Source of the DNA: Haloferacaceae archaeon
GTDB taxonomy: Archaea; Halobacteriota; Halobacteria; Halobacteriales; Haloferacaceae
NCBI GenBank assembly: GCA_018609965.1
Contig: JAHENP010000356.1
Location: forward strand, 1 to 9,449
Direction: 5' to 3'
DNA length: 9,449 nucleotides
Position numbers and translations under genes: made by a program. Below are positions 1-5,363 of the stretch, piece by piece (positions within the stretch are counted from its first letter, which is position 1; the number at the start of each line of letters is the position of its first letter). Under the pieces are notes generated by a model. It ran no database searches. It was given only the letters and a program-made list of their open reading frames with translations, and had not been told where the DNA came from.

Positions 1-567
1 TCCGTTCTCAGTGGCTGCCTGGGTCGGCGTGTCAGTCTCCACGTCTACTGTGCAACAGACGTGAAGTTGCCACTCACCGTGCTTCTGGTGGAGTTCCGCG
101 CTGGTAACGTCGTAGTTGTCGTTGAAGAGGTACTTCTGGTGTGGAGTCCCGTCTGGGTTCTCAGGAAGTACGTAGTCGGCTTCGATTCGCCCGTCGACGG
201 TAGCGAGACTCACGTACTCGTCGTGGAAGGTGGCCGTCCGCGACTCGTACACGAGGTGCGGACTCCTGAACTGTGGTTTCGAGGCTTTCTTGTTGTGTTT
301 CCAGCGTTCGACAACAGCTTTGCAGGCTTCGGCAGCCTTGTTGCGGGCTGATTGAACGTGGTTCGAGTGGAGGTCAGTAGCCTCCCGAACATCGTCGTAC
401 GTTTGGTCGTTGAGGGTGGTTTTGCTGGTGGTGACGTACTCGCCGTTGAACGCGTGGTCAGTGACGTACTGGGTTGCCCAGAGGAACTGGTCGATGGTTT
501 CCCGGAGAAGTGCAGCGTCTTGACTGTCCACGTTGAGCGTGACTGGGACAGTCCGGCGCACTTCCAT
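1..567 (-). CDS. tnpB: TnpB-family RNA-guided nuclease, N-terminal part (runs off left edge)
   Basis: This is an open frame of 189 codons from the ATG at 567 to the window edge, with no stop. It begins [17 protein letters not shown] and holds the N-terminal helical part and beta-barrel region of IS200/IS605-type TnpB. Landmarks include [20 protein letters not shown] (about residues 63-82), [20 protein letters not shown] and [18 protein letters not shown]. The order and spacing match the complete TnpB at 3765-5033, which has RKRKLQSLAYDDVRSQTRLG, SKPEFTAP and VSLATTDSRVRCELVLP at corresponding places. The RuvC catalytic residues and zinc finger would lie left of the window, so activity cannot be judged. 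The ATG start is favoured because a TATA-like box (591-600) ends about 25 bases upstream, which fits a leaderless transcript. No tnpA is seen beside it. The two TnpB sequences clearly differ, so this is not a recent duplicate. Confidence 0.9.
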   Translation of the reverse strand, partial: MEVRRTVPVTLNVDSQDAALLRETIDQFLWATQYVTDHAFNGEYVTTSKTTLNDQTYDDVREATDLHSNHVQSARNKAAEACKAVVERWKHNKKASKPQFRSPHLVYESRTATFHDEYVSLATVDGRIEADYVLPENPDGTPHQKYLFNDNYDVTSAELHQKHGEWQLHVCCTVDVETDTPTQAATENG

Positions 568-590
568 GTCTCATATGTATCGTTGCTCAG

Positions 591-600
591 TCATAAATGC
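591..600 (-). promoter_or_regulatory. TATA-like box of the left tnpB
   Basis: On the minus strand this reads GCATTTATGA. Its centre lies about 28 bases from the ATG at 567, the spacing expected when haloarchaeal transcription starts at or within a base or two of the start codon. No Shine-Dalgarno sequence precedes the ATG. Confidence 0.5.
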
Positions 601-656
601 TGGGGAGTCAGTCAGTTGGCGTACGGTGGTTAGTGTCCCGCTCGTGTCGGCTTCCT

Positions 657-676
657 CCCACCCCTGAAGGGGTGGG
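657..676. repeat. Perfect palindrome at the upstream end of the left tnpB element
   Basis: The arms CCCACCCCT (657-665) and AGGGGTGGG (668-676) are perfect inverted repeats of 9 bases around a 2-base centre. It lies about 90 bases upstream of tnpB. Subterminal hairpins like this are the DNA structures that TnpA recognises at the ends of IS200/IS605 elements. Read in the tnpB direction it continues as GGGAGGAAGCCGACACG, which resembles the sequence after the hairpin upstream of the second tnpB (GGGAGGAGCGCGTCACG). It could be this element's left end, or a leftover right end of an earlier element. The outer boundary is not determined. Confidence 0.65.
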
Positions 677-862
677 TTTCCGCCTTGCTCCGCTATGAAG
701 TTCGGCGAATACTGCGTGGACAAGCCCTGGTAGACTCTCGGTACAACTCCTTTCACTGGTCAGATCGGCGTTTGTCTGGTCAGGTTTTTGATCAAACGAA
801 ACAGTGGGTGTCAAGCGCCAATTTGAACGCTTGGCAGGTTGGAAGTGTCAGATTGTCTCGGT
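677..862. other. Intergenic stretch between tnpB element and membrane gene
   Basis: No convincing gene lies here. Short frames on both strands lack family resemblance and promoters. The stretch contains a 10-base palindrome TTTGATCAAA (about 787-796) and an imperfect hairpin at 810-835. On the tnpB strand it holds the pentamers TTGAC (809-813) and TTGAT (790-794), either of which could be the outer cleavage site of the element. That boundary is a guess. Confidence 0.4.
810..835 (-). terminator. Hairpin just after the membrane-protein gene
   Basis: The arms GTCAAGCG (810-817) and CGCTTGGC (828-835) pair over 8 positions with one wobble. The hairpin starts 28 bases beyond the stop of the minus-strand gene at 863 and is followed on that strand by T-rich sequence. 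It may help end the transcript. Archaeal termination depends more on T-tracts than on hairpins, so the call is weak. Confidence 0.25.
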
Positions 863-1642
863 TCACTCGCATGGAACGAGCCATCGGCCACGCTCTGTGT
901 CCCCCGGATTTGACTCGCCGTACACCCGTCTGCGTTCGACGCTGATTTTTATTAGAGAGAATCCAAGAATCAGAATCAGAGACGAACTGATTGAGATAGC
1001 TAACTCAACAAGTAGAATGAGCACACTTCCGACCCCGTACCACAGGCTGCGAAAAATGATATACGAGATCATGAGCCGACTGAGCCTCTGTGCGACCACG
1101 TACGCCGACAGCATCTGATGACGAGGAGGATTAATATACCACCGATACACAACTATCAATTGTGAAAGAGAGACAACCCCGACCACAGTCAGTACCCCAG
1201 GGTCGATCACAGCCAGCACTTCTGACAGGAACGCAGCAATATCCGTAACATCAAGCAAATTCTCGGAGGTTCGGCTCTCGAAGTTTCCTGAGATCGCCGC
1301 TCCCAACCCTAAGGTGATGATAGCGTAGAAGACGACTGAGACGGATACGATGTTGATGTTCTCCGTTCGAACTGGCGGTAGATTCGGTAGATCGATCTGT
1401 TCTGGGATAGCCGAAACATCTGGTGTCGGAAGTAACGGGAGTTCGATCCGGTCACGCTCGTCGACAGCGCTTGGGGACTGTGCAAACAACGCGACACCGG
1501 CGTACGAGCAGATGAGCACTGCCATCTCAGCTACGTACACGGTTGCAATTTCTGTTGGTCCCCAGTTCGACGTGATTAGACCGACAACAGGTAAAAACGA
1601 TCCAGTAGACAACAGAATAGACTTGAATCTGTACTGATCCAT
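863..1642 (-). CDS. Multi-pass membrane protein, possibly DUF6498 family
   Basis: The 259-residue protein has about five to six hydrophobic segments: roughly residues 8-24, 32-54, 97-116, 137-167, 187-200 and 202-232. A polar, proline-rich loop (about 56-94, with LPLLPTPD and LPNLPPVR) separates the first pair from the rest, and the tail is charged (ISVERRRVYGE). The opening pattern, a hydrophobic helix, a short loop with W-x-P, then a helix with V-Y-V-A-E, resembles haloarchaeal DUF6498 membrane proteins as I remember them. No catalytic motif is visible and no function is assigned. The gene is visibly less GC-rich than the genes to its right and uses more A/T-ending codons, which suggests later acquisition or weaker selection. 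The ATG at 1642 is the first start, downstream of AT-rich promoter-like sequence. Family membership is tentative, but a real membrane protein is likely. Confidence 0.7.
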   Translation of the reverse strand: MDQYRFKSILLSTGSFLPVVGLITSNWGPTEIATVYVAEMAVLICSYAGVALFAQSPSAVDERDRIELPLLPTPDVSAIPEQIDLPNLPPVRTENINIVSVSVVFYAIITLGLGAAISGNFESRTSENLLDVTDIAAFLSEVLAVIDPGVLTVVGVVSLSQLIVVYRWYINPPRHQMLSAYVVAQRLSRLMISYIIFRSLWYGVGSVLILLVELAISISSSLILILGFSLIKISVERRRVYGESNPGDTERGRWLVPCE

Positions 1643-1675
1643 CCAGTTGATATCTGTTGTCCGGGAGTTATCAAA

Positions 1676-1745
1676 ATTTCGATTAATATATTTTCTCCAT
1701 ATTTATTTTAACATTTTTTATAAAAGTATTATAACATTTCTTATG
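1676..1745. promoter_or_regulatory. Strongly AT-rich divergent promoter region
   Basis: By hand count only 10 of these 70 bases are G or C, in an otherwise GC-rich neighbourhood. It separates the divergent membrane-protein and DUF357 genes. TATA-like candidates are TATAAAA (1719-1725) on the plus strand, which would give a leader of about 40 bases for the DUF357 gene, and the minus-strand AATATATTAAT (about 1682-1692) for the membrane-protein gene. The true boxes cannot be picked among so many A/T runs. Confidence 0.45.
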
Positions 1746-1787
1746 TAGAACACAACACTCAGAAGAGACGGCTGTCAACCGGGTGGT

Positions 1788-2072
1788 ATGCCCGCTGATC
1801 TCGACGAGAAGACGGACCGCTACGGGGAGATGCTCGCGGACGCGCTCCAAGCGGCGGAGATCGCGGTGCCGCCGGGGACGCCCGCCCACGACGCCGCCAG
1901 CGACTGTCGGGAGATGGCCGTCGCCTACCTCGACGACGGGGAACAGTTCCGGGCCGCAGACGACCCCGTGAACGCGTTGGCGTCGTTCTCCTACGGCTAC
2001 GGCTGGCTGGACTGTGGCGTCCGACTCGGGTTGTTCACTGTCCCCGAGGAGACGGAGCTGTTCACTGTCTGA
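1788..2072 (+). CDS. DUF357 domain protein
   Basis: This is a 94-residue acidic, mostly helical protein. The DUF357 signature is clear: an N-terminal helix (DEKTDRYGEMLADALQAAE, residues 6-24), then AVAYLDDGEQFRAADDPVNA (44-63), and the conserved SYGYGWLDCGVRLGLF (68-83). Length and pattern are typical of the small archaeal DUF357 proteins, whose molecular role is unknown to me. The start at 1788 agrees with family N-termini; a GGTGGT lies directly before the ATG, rather close for a Shine-Dalgarno. The gene is transcribed away from the membrane-protein gene and converges on the HNH gene, whose stop lies 38 bases past this stop. Its GC-rich composition marks the return to core-like sequence after the AT-rich spacer. 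Confidence 0.9.
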   Translation: MPADLDEKTDRYGEMLADALQAAEIAVPPGTPAHDAASDCREMAVAYLDDGEQFRAADDPVNALASFSYGYGWLDCGVRLGLFTVPEETELFTV

Positions 2073-2110
2073 GCCGCCCTGAGAGAGACGAGAACCCCAT
2101 CAGCCGTCGG

Positions 2111-2416
2111 CTACCGGCGATCGCGGACGTGGTCGCTGGTGACCACGTCGATCTCCAGCTTCTCCGTGCCGCGAATCCACGAGAGATACTCCGCGAGGCG
2201 GTCGGCGTCCCGGAGCGCCGCCGCAGTGTCGTAGTCGTTTCTGAGTTCCTCGTTGGTGAACGTCGCGTGGATCTGATCGTGACAGGGGCGACACAACGTG
2301 ACGGTCGGGCTCGTCTCTCGTCGCTCCGGCCGGAGGTGGTGTTCCTGAATCGCCTGCGGGTCCCGGCGGACGGCCGCCGGAAACACGCGCCGACAGACAG
2401 CGCAGGTGGTCGACAT
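2111..2416 (-). CDS. Small HNH endonuclease-like zinc protein
   Basis: The 101-residue protein has CAVC (Cys5, Cys8), EHH (His26-His27), then LCRPCHDQIH (Cys42, Cys45, His46, His50). That is the arrangement of an HNH fold with a structural zinc held by the two Cys pairs. The C-terminal half (NEELRNDYDTAAALRDADRL) continues with the usual helix after the HNH core. HNH proteins typically cut DNA, but this one has no recognition or partner domain, so its target is unknown. Similar short HNH proteins are common in haloarchaeal chromosomes. It starts 70 bases after the stop of the MFS gene on the same strand, with no clear TATA box in between, so read-through from that gene is plausible. The overlapping frame at 2100-2486 lacks these motifs and was discarded. 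Confidence 0.85.
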   Translation of the reverse strand: MSTTCAVCRRVFPAAVRRDPQAIQEHHLRPERRETSPTVTLCRPCHDQIHATFTNEELRNDYDTAAALRDADRLAEYLSWIRGTEKLEIDVVTSDHVRDRR

Positions 2417-2486
2417 CGACAGGAGACAGGGGCCGCTCGGGCTTGGAGGCTGTGGTCGGTTCTACGAGCCGACGGTCACGTGCCAC

Positions 2487-3668
2487 TCACAGATCCAACG
2501 AGAACACGGCGTTTACCGCCAGCAGCGTCAGACAGACACACAGGACAGCGACGACACTGCCGAACGCGACGACCCAGCCGGCCCGCTCGGCGAGTGTGCC
2601 GACGACGACACTCCCCGGAGCCGCAGAGAACATGTAGACCGTGCGGACGAGTCCGAAGCCGTAGCCGCGTTCCGCGTCCGAGAACTGGTCCATGAACCGG
2701 GCCTGGATCGGGCCAGGCCAGGAGATGCCGACACCCAACACCGCCGCGCCGGCGGCCAACGCCGGCCGCCCGGGAACGAGCAACAACACCGACAGCCCGG
2801 TGATCGTGAGCGTCACGCTGGCGGCAATGGCGAGATCACGCGAGACCCGGTCAGAGAGCCGGCCCGCGAGCGGCTGGGCCAGCGAGGAGAGCCCGAACAC
2901 AGCCCCAAACACCAGCCCGGCGGCGGCGGGGTCGATCCCGGCGCGGTGTTGGACGAGAAACGTCGGAAACAACGAGGAGAACGCCTGGAATGTGAAGCTG
3001 ACCGCGATCGCGACCAGCGTCGTGTAGGCGACGCTGGGACGCGCGAGCAACGACCGGAGCGTCCCGAGATCCGCCGCCGCGCGCAGCGACCGCTCCGGGT
3101 TGGCGGGCGTGACCCGTGGGAGCAACACGGCCGAGGCGGCCAACACCGGGAGGGTGACGAGCGTCCCGGCCGCGACCGCCGGCCGCCAGCCGAACGTCTC
3201 CCCGAGGTAGCCGCCGACGGCGGGGTAGGCGACGCCGGCGAGCGCACCGCCGGCAGTCAGCGCGCCCAGCGCGCCGCCGCTCTCGTCGAACAACCGTGAG
3301 AGGAGCGCGGAGGCGGGCGAGAAGAACAACCCCGCGCCCGCGCCGAGGACGACGGTGAACAACGCGTACACCGGGAGCGACGGCGCAAGCGCGATCAGCC
3401 CCGTGCCGAGCGCCGCCCCAGCGAGCCCGGTCAACAGGAGCCGTCGCTCCCCGAACCGGTCGGCGAGGACGCCGCTGGGGAACTGGAACAACGCGTAGGT
3501 CGCCCACATCAGCGTGAGCGCCAACCCGACCGTCGACTCGCTGGCGTCCAAGTCGGCGATGACGAACGGGACAACCGGACTCAGGAGGAACCGCGCCCCC
3601 AGCTGTGTGAAGTTCCCGCCGGCGACGACCGCCAACACCGTGCGACGTGACTCGACACTCGCAGACAC
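2487..3668 (-). CDS. Major facilitator superfamily (MFS) transporter
   Basis: This is a roughly 393-residue hydrophobic protein with about 12 membrane segments in two halves, the normal MFS size. The loop 2-3 signature GVLADRFGERR is present near residues 66-76 of this start, and a second-half counterpart AGRLSDRVSRD near 268-278. It is probably a proton-coupled transporter or exporter in the cytoplasmic membrane; the substrate cannot be read from the sequence. The frame is open further upstream to a GTG at 3728 (413 residues). I prefer the GTG at 3668 because the extra 20 residues (starting VPVSVAQEG) are polar and do not look like an MFS N-terminus, while the first helix begins at about residue 10 of the shorter form. 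Neither start has a good TATA box. The end of the tnpB element lies about 73 bases upstream of 3668, so the original promoter may have been displaced or replaced by the insertion. Confidence 0.87.
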   Translation of the reverse strand: MSASVESRRTVLAVVAGGNFTQLGARFLLSPVVPFVIADLDASESTVGLALTLMWATYALFQFPSGVLADRFGERRLLLTGLAGAALGTGLIALAPSLPVYALFTVVLGAGAGLFFSPASALLSRLFDESGGALGALTAGGALAGVAYPAVGGYLGETFGWRPAVAAGTLVTLPVLAASAVLLPRVTPANPERSLRAAADLGTLRSLLARPSVAYTTLVAIAVSFTFQAFSSLFPTFLVQHRAGIDPAAAGLVFGAVFGLSSLAQPLAGRLSDRVSRDLAIAASVTLTITGLSVLLLVPGRPALAAGAAVLGVGISWPGPIQARFMDQFSDAERGYGFGLVRTVYMFSAAPGSVVVGTLAERAGWVVAFGSVVAVLCVCLTLLAVNAVFSLDL

Positions 3669-3740
3669 GCACGGTGAATACGGCCCGACGTGCCTGAACT
3701 GTCCCTCCTGGGCAACACTGACCGGCACCGGTGAACCGTA

Positions 3741-3880
3741 GTCAACTACCCCACCCTACTTCGCTCACCCTGACGGGTTCGCTCGTTGAGGGTGGGGCTT
3801 GTCGGTGGACTCCGCTTCTGACTCTGTAGCAGAGTACGAGACGAATCCTCGATTCGGCTTCACAGTCCCCGACTTCAGGG
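3741..3880 (-). ncRNA. Predicted right-end (omega/re) guide RNA scaffold of the complete tnpB element
   Basis: In studied TnpB systems the guide RNA is made from the 3' end of tnpB and the element's right end, with the guide being the flanking DNA. Here the tnpB stop lies inside a stem with perfect 8-base arms (3749-3756 and 3790-3797) that encloses a smaller stem, ACCC-TGAC-GGGT. On the tnpB strand the sequence then reads GTAGTTGAC. The TTGAC at 3741-3745 is a plausible cleavage pentamer. The predicted guide starts at 3740 and runs toward lower coordinates. The 5' limit of the RNA (3880) is only an estimate. Confidence 0.5.
3749..3797. repeat. Right-end hairpin of the complete tnpB element
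   Basis: The outer arms CCCCACCC (3749-3756) and GGGTGGGG (3790-3797) are perfect inverted repeats. They overlap the last codons and stop of tnpB. The hairpin closely resembles the one upstream of the same gene at 5100-5150. Confidence 0.75.
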
Positions 3881-5033
3881 CAAGTTGACTGTCGCCCGTC
3901 CGCCGTGAGTCATGTAGCCCACGACGGACAACCCGCCAGCCCACGTTCTTCGCCGCATTATAATCCGCATTCGCCGTCGCACCACACTTCTCACACTCGA
4001 AGAAATCGCGTTCTGTGCGGTTGCCATTGCTCGTATGCCCGCAGTCACAACACCGCTTCGACGTATTCTCCGGGTCAACGTACACGACCTTGATACCAAG
4101 TTCCTCAGCCTTGTACTCAACGTACCGGACGAGTTGGGCGTGCGCCCACTGGTGGAACTTACGCTTGCTCGGCATCGCGTCACGGATATGCGTCAAGTCC
4201 TCGAATGCGATGTGCGTGCAGTCGTAGGCGACTGCTTCTGCAAGCAACCGATTCGACACTCCGTGCAAGTAGTCACGGTTATAGCGTTCTTCACGACTGC
4301 CTCGCTGGACGAGCGTGCGATGTGCGGACTCAGTACCCGTTTCTTGGAGGCCGCCACGGACACGTTCGAACTCGCGGTGTTCGTGTAAGAGTTCTTGACC
4401 CGACTCGAAGTGAGCAGTTGAGGTGACGGCGAGGTTTTCGATGCCGAGGTCAACCCCGAGAACTGTCCTGTCCTCGGCGGGAGACTCGTCGGCATCGGGC
4501 TTCGGCTTACGGAAGCCGAGATGCAGGTAATAGTCACCATCACGGGCTGTCAGTGTCGATTCCGCCACCGTCCACTCGTCGCTGTCAAGGTACTGGTACT
4601 GGTAGCCGTCTTCATCCTCGGGCAGTACCAACTCGCACCGTACTCGACTGTCGGTAGTGGCGAGTGAGACGGTATCGTCATCGAACAGGGTCATCGAGTT
4701 GCCGTCATATTTCACCGTCGGTGCGGTGAATTCGGGTTTCGAGTGGTTTCGACCCTGTTGTTTGCGTTCATCGACGCCTTTCAGGGCTTGTGCGGCTTGG
4801 AAGCACGCGAGGATGGCGTGTTGGCTCCCGAGACGGGTTTGAGAACGAACATCGTCGTAGGCGAGCGACTGGAGTTTTCGCTTTCGAGTTTCGTAGTGTT
4901 CCCAGCCGATGTCCGTGGCGATGTTTGCGCCTGTGCGCCACTCGTCAATCGTGTCTTCGAGCAGGTCGGCCTGCTCTGGGGACACGGAGAGGCGCGTTAT
5001 CGCAGTGCGTCTCAGGTAGTCGTCGTCCGCCAC
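3765..5033 (-). CDS. tnpB: TnpB, RNA-guided DNA nuclease, complete
   Basis: The 422-residue protein is of normal TnpB length. All expected catalytic parts are visible: RuvC Asp195 in VLGVDLGIEN, Glu278 in HIAFEDL, the zinc finger Cys328/Cys331 (KRCCDCGH) and Cys347/Cys350 (CEKCG), and the last RuvC Asp357 in ATANADYNAAKN. In characterised family members the protein binds an RNA from the element's right end and cuts DNA next to a short target-adjacent motif, helping the element persist. The start is GTG at 5033: minus-strand TTTATATAA (5055-5063) lies about 26 bases upstream, so the transcript should be leaderless. The C-terminal tail from about residue 367 is low in conserved features and overlaps the predicted guide-RNA region. 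No tnpA neighbour. The intact active site suggests the gene is still under selection. Confidence 0.95.
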   Translation of the reverse strand: MADDDYLRRTAITRLSVSPEQADLLEDTIDEWRTGANIATDIGWEHYETRKRKLQSLAYDDVRSQTRLGSQHAILACFQAAQALKGVDERKQQGRNHSKPEFTAPTVKYDGNSMTLFDDDTVSLATTDSRVRCELVLPEDEDGYQYQYLDSDEWTVAESTLTARDGDYYLHLGFRKPKPDADESPAEDRTVLGVDLGIENLAVTSTAHFESGQELLHEHREFERVRGGLQETGTESAHRTLVQRGSREERYNRDYLHGVSNRLLAEAVAYDCTHIAFEDLTHIRDAMPSKRKFHQWAHAQLVRYVEYKAEELGIKVVYVDPENTSKRCCDCGHTSNGNRTERDFFECEKCGATANADYNAAKNVGWRVVRRGLHDSRRTGDSQLALKSGTVKPNRGFVSYSATESEAESTDKPHPQRANPSG

Positions 5034-5054
5034 ACGTTCAAAGAATAGCTACGG

Positions 5055-5063
5055 TTATATAAA
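5055..5063 (-). promoter_or_regulatory. TATA box of the complete tnpB
   Basis: It reads TTTATATAA on the minus strand, a near-ideal haloarchaeal TATA box. Its centre is 26 bases from the GTG start at 5033, which indicates a leaderless mRNA and supports that start. Confidence 0.75.
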
Positions 5064-5099
5064 CGTGCTGTTTAGTTAGTGTGTACGTGACGCGCTCCT

Positions 5100-5150
5100 C
5101 CCCGCCCTACTGCGCTACTCGCTTCGCTGCGTTGCTCCTTGAGGACGGGG
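5100..5150. repeat. Upstream hairpin of the complete tnpB element
   Basis: The arms CCCCGCCC (5100-5107) and GGACGGGG (5143-5150) pair with one wobble. They enclose a second short pairing around GCTACTCGCTTCGCTGCG. In tnpB orientation it starts CCCCGTCCTCAAGGAGC and ends AGTAGGGCGGGG, very like the right-end hairpin (CCCCACCCTCAACGAGC ... AGTAGGGTGGGG). It is either the left subterminal palindrome of the element or a relic right end of another one. Confidence 0.65.
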
Positions 5151-5247
5151 ACTCCGCGCTACCGCACCGTTGAAACCACCAGGAGAGTCGCTGACGGCGG
5201 TTGTGAACCCTACCGTGTAGCTCACTACCTGAGAAAAATTTCCAAGG

Positions 5248-5256
5248 TATAAATTA
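5248..5256 (+). promoter_or_regulatory. Distal TATA-like box upstream of the TbsP-like gene
   Basis: TATAAATTA is a strong TATA match. A start about 26 bases downstream would fall near 5278, just before the ATG of a 26-codon frame at 5283 and about 60 bases upstream of the regulator start. Confidence 0.4.
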
Positions 5257-5282
5257 GCGAACTATTATCAGGTTCAACCCAA

Positions 5283-5363
5283 ATGCTACGAACTACCGAT
5301 AGTATTAAATTCTTAAGGCTCCTTAGACCAATTTGCAAACATGACACCGAATTTACGCGGTGA
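5283..5363 (+). CDS. Possible 26-residue upstream reading frame
   Basis: This frame (starting MLRTTDSIKFLRLL) begins about 5 bases after the transcription start predicted from the TATA-like box at 5248-5256. It ends inside the regulator gene in a different frame, at TGA 5361-5363. If the distal promoter is used, translating it would interfere with or couple to translation of the regulator. No family resemblance is seen, and it may be chance. Confidence 0.2.
   Translation: MLRTTDSIKFLRLLRPICKHDTEFTR
5312..5317 (+). promoter_or_regulatory. Proximal TATA-like box of the TbsP-like gene
   Basis: CTTAAG is centred about 26 bases before the ATG at 5341, the spacing for a leaderless transcript. The same hexamer occurs at a similar distance before the FUN14 gene. 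It sits in a near-palindrome, CTTAAGG-CT-CCTTAG (5312-5326), that could be an operator. Confidence 0.45.

Larger units (their letters stand above)
3741..5150 (-). mobile_element. Solitary tnpB element of IS200/IS605 (IS1341-like) type
   Basis: The unit comprises an upstream hairpin (5100-5150), a leaderless promoter, a complete tnpB and a downstream hairpin ending in TTGAC. No tnpA (Tyr transposase) is present, so movement would need TnpA supplied from elsewhere. It sits between the MFS gene and the TbsP-like gene, two otherwise ordinary chromosomal genes. The right boundary near 3741 is fairly well supported. The left boundary near 5150 is approximate, because the outer cleavage site was not found. 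Confidence 0.65.
5034..5340. other. Intergenic region between tnpB and the TbsP-like gene
   Basis: These 307 bases hold the tnpB TATA box (5055-5063), the upstream hairpin of the tnpB element (5100-5150), and a stretch of about 80 bases with no feature I recognise. The last 100 bases are a relatively AT-rich control region for the plus-strand regulator gene, with two TATA-like boxes, a short reading frame and a direct repeat. No complete conventional gene is seen. Confidence 0.7.

Noticed and set aside
61..633. Two plus-strand frames of 96 and 93 codons
   Set aside because: They are antisense shadows of the minus-strand tnpB, which has clear family similarity and a promoter.
690..760. Possible tRNA or remnant tnpB C-terminus upstream of the left element
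   Set aside because: No cloverleaf can be drawn, and the short minus-strand peptides here do not carry the TnpB zinc finger or RuvC motifs. A relic is possible but unsupported.
2100..2486. 128-codon minus-strand frame over the HNH gene
   Set aside because: It is an overlapping alternative frame without motifs; the HNH frame has the Cys/His pattern.
2406..3299. 297-codon plus-strand frame
   Set aside because: It lies antisense to the MFS gene, its product is rich in Arg/Gly/Glu with no domain pattern, and the MFS motifs are on the other strand.
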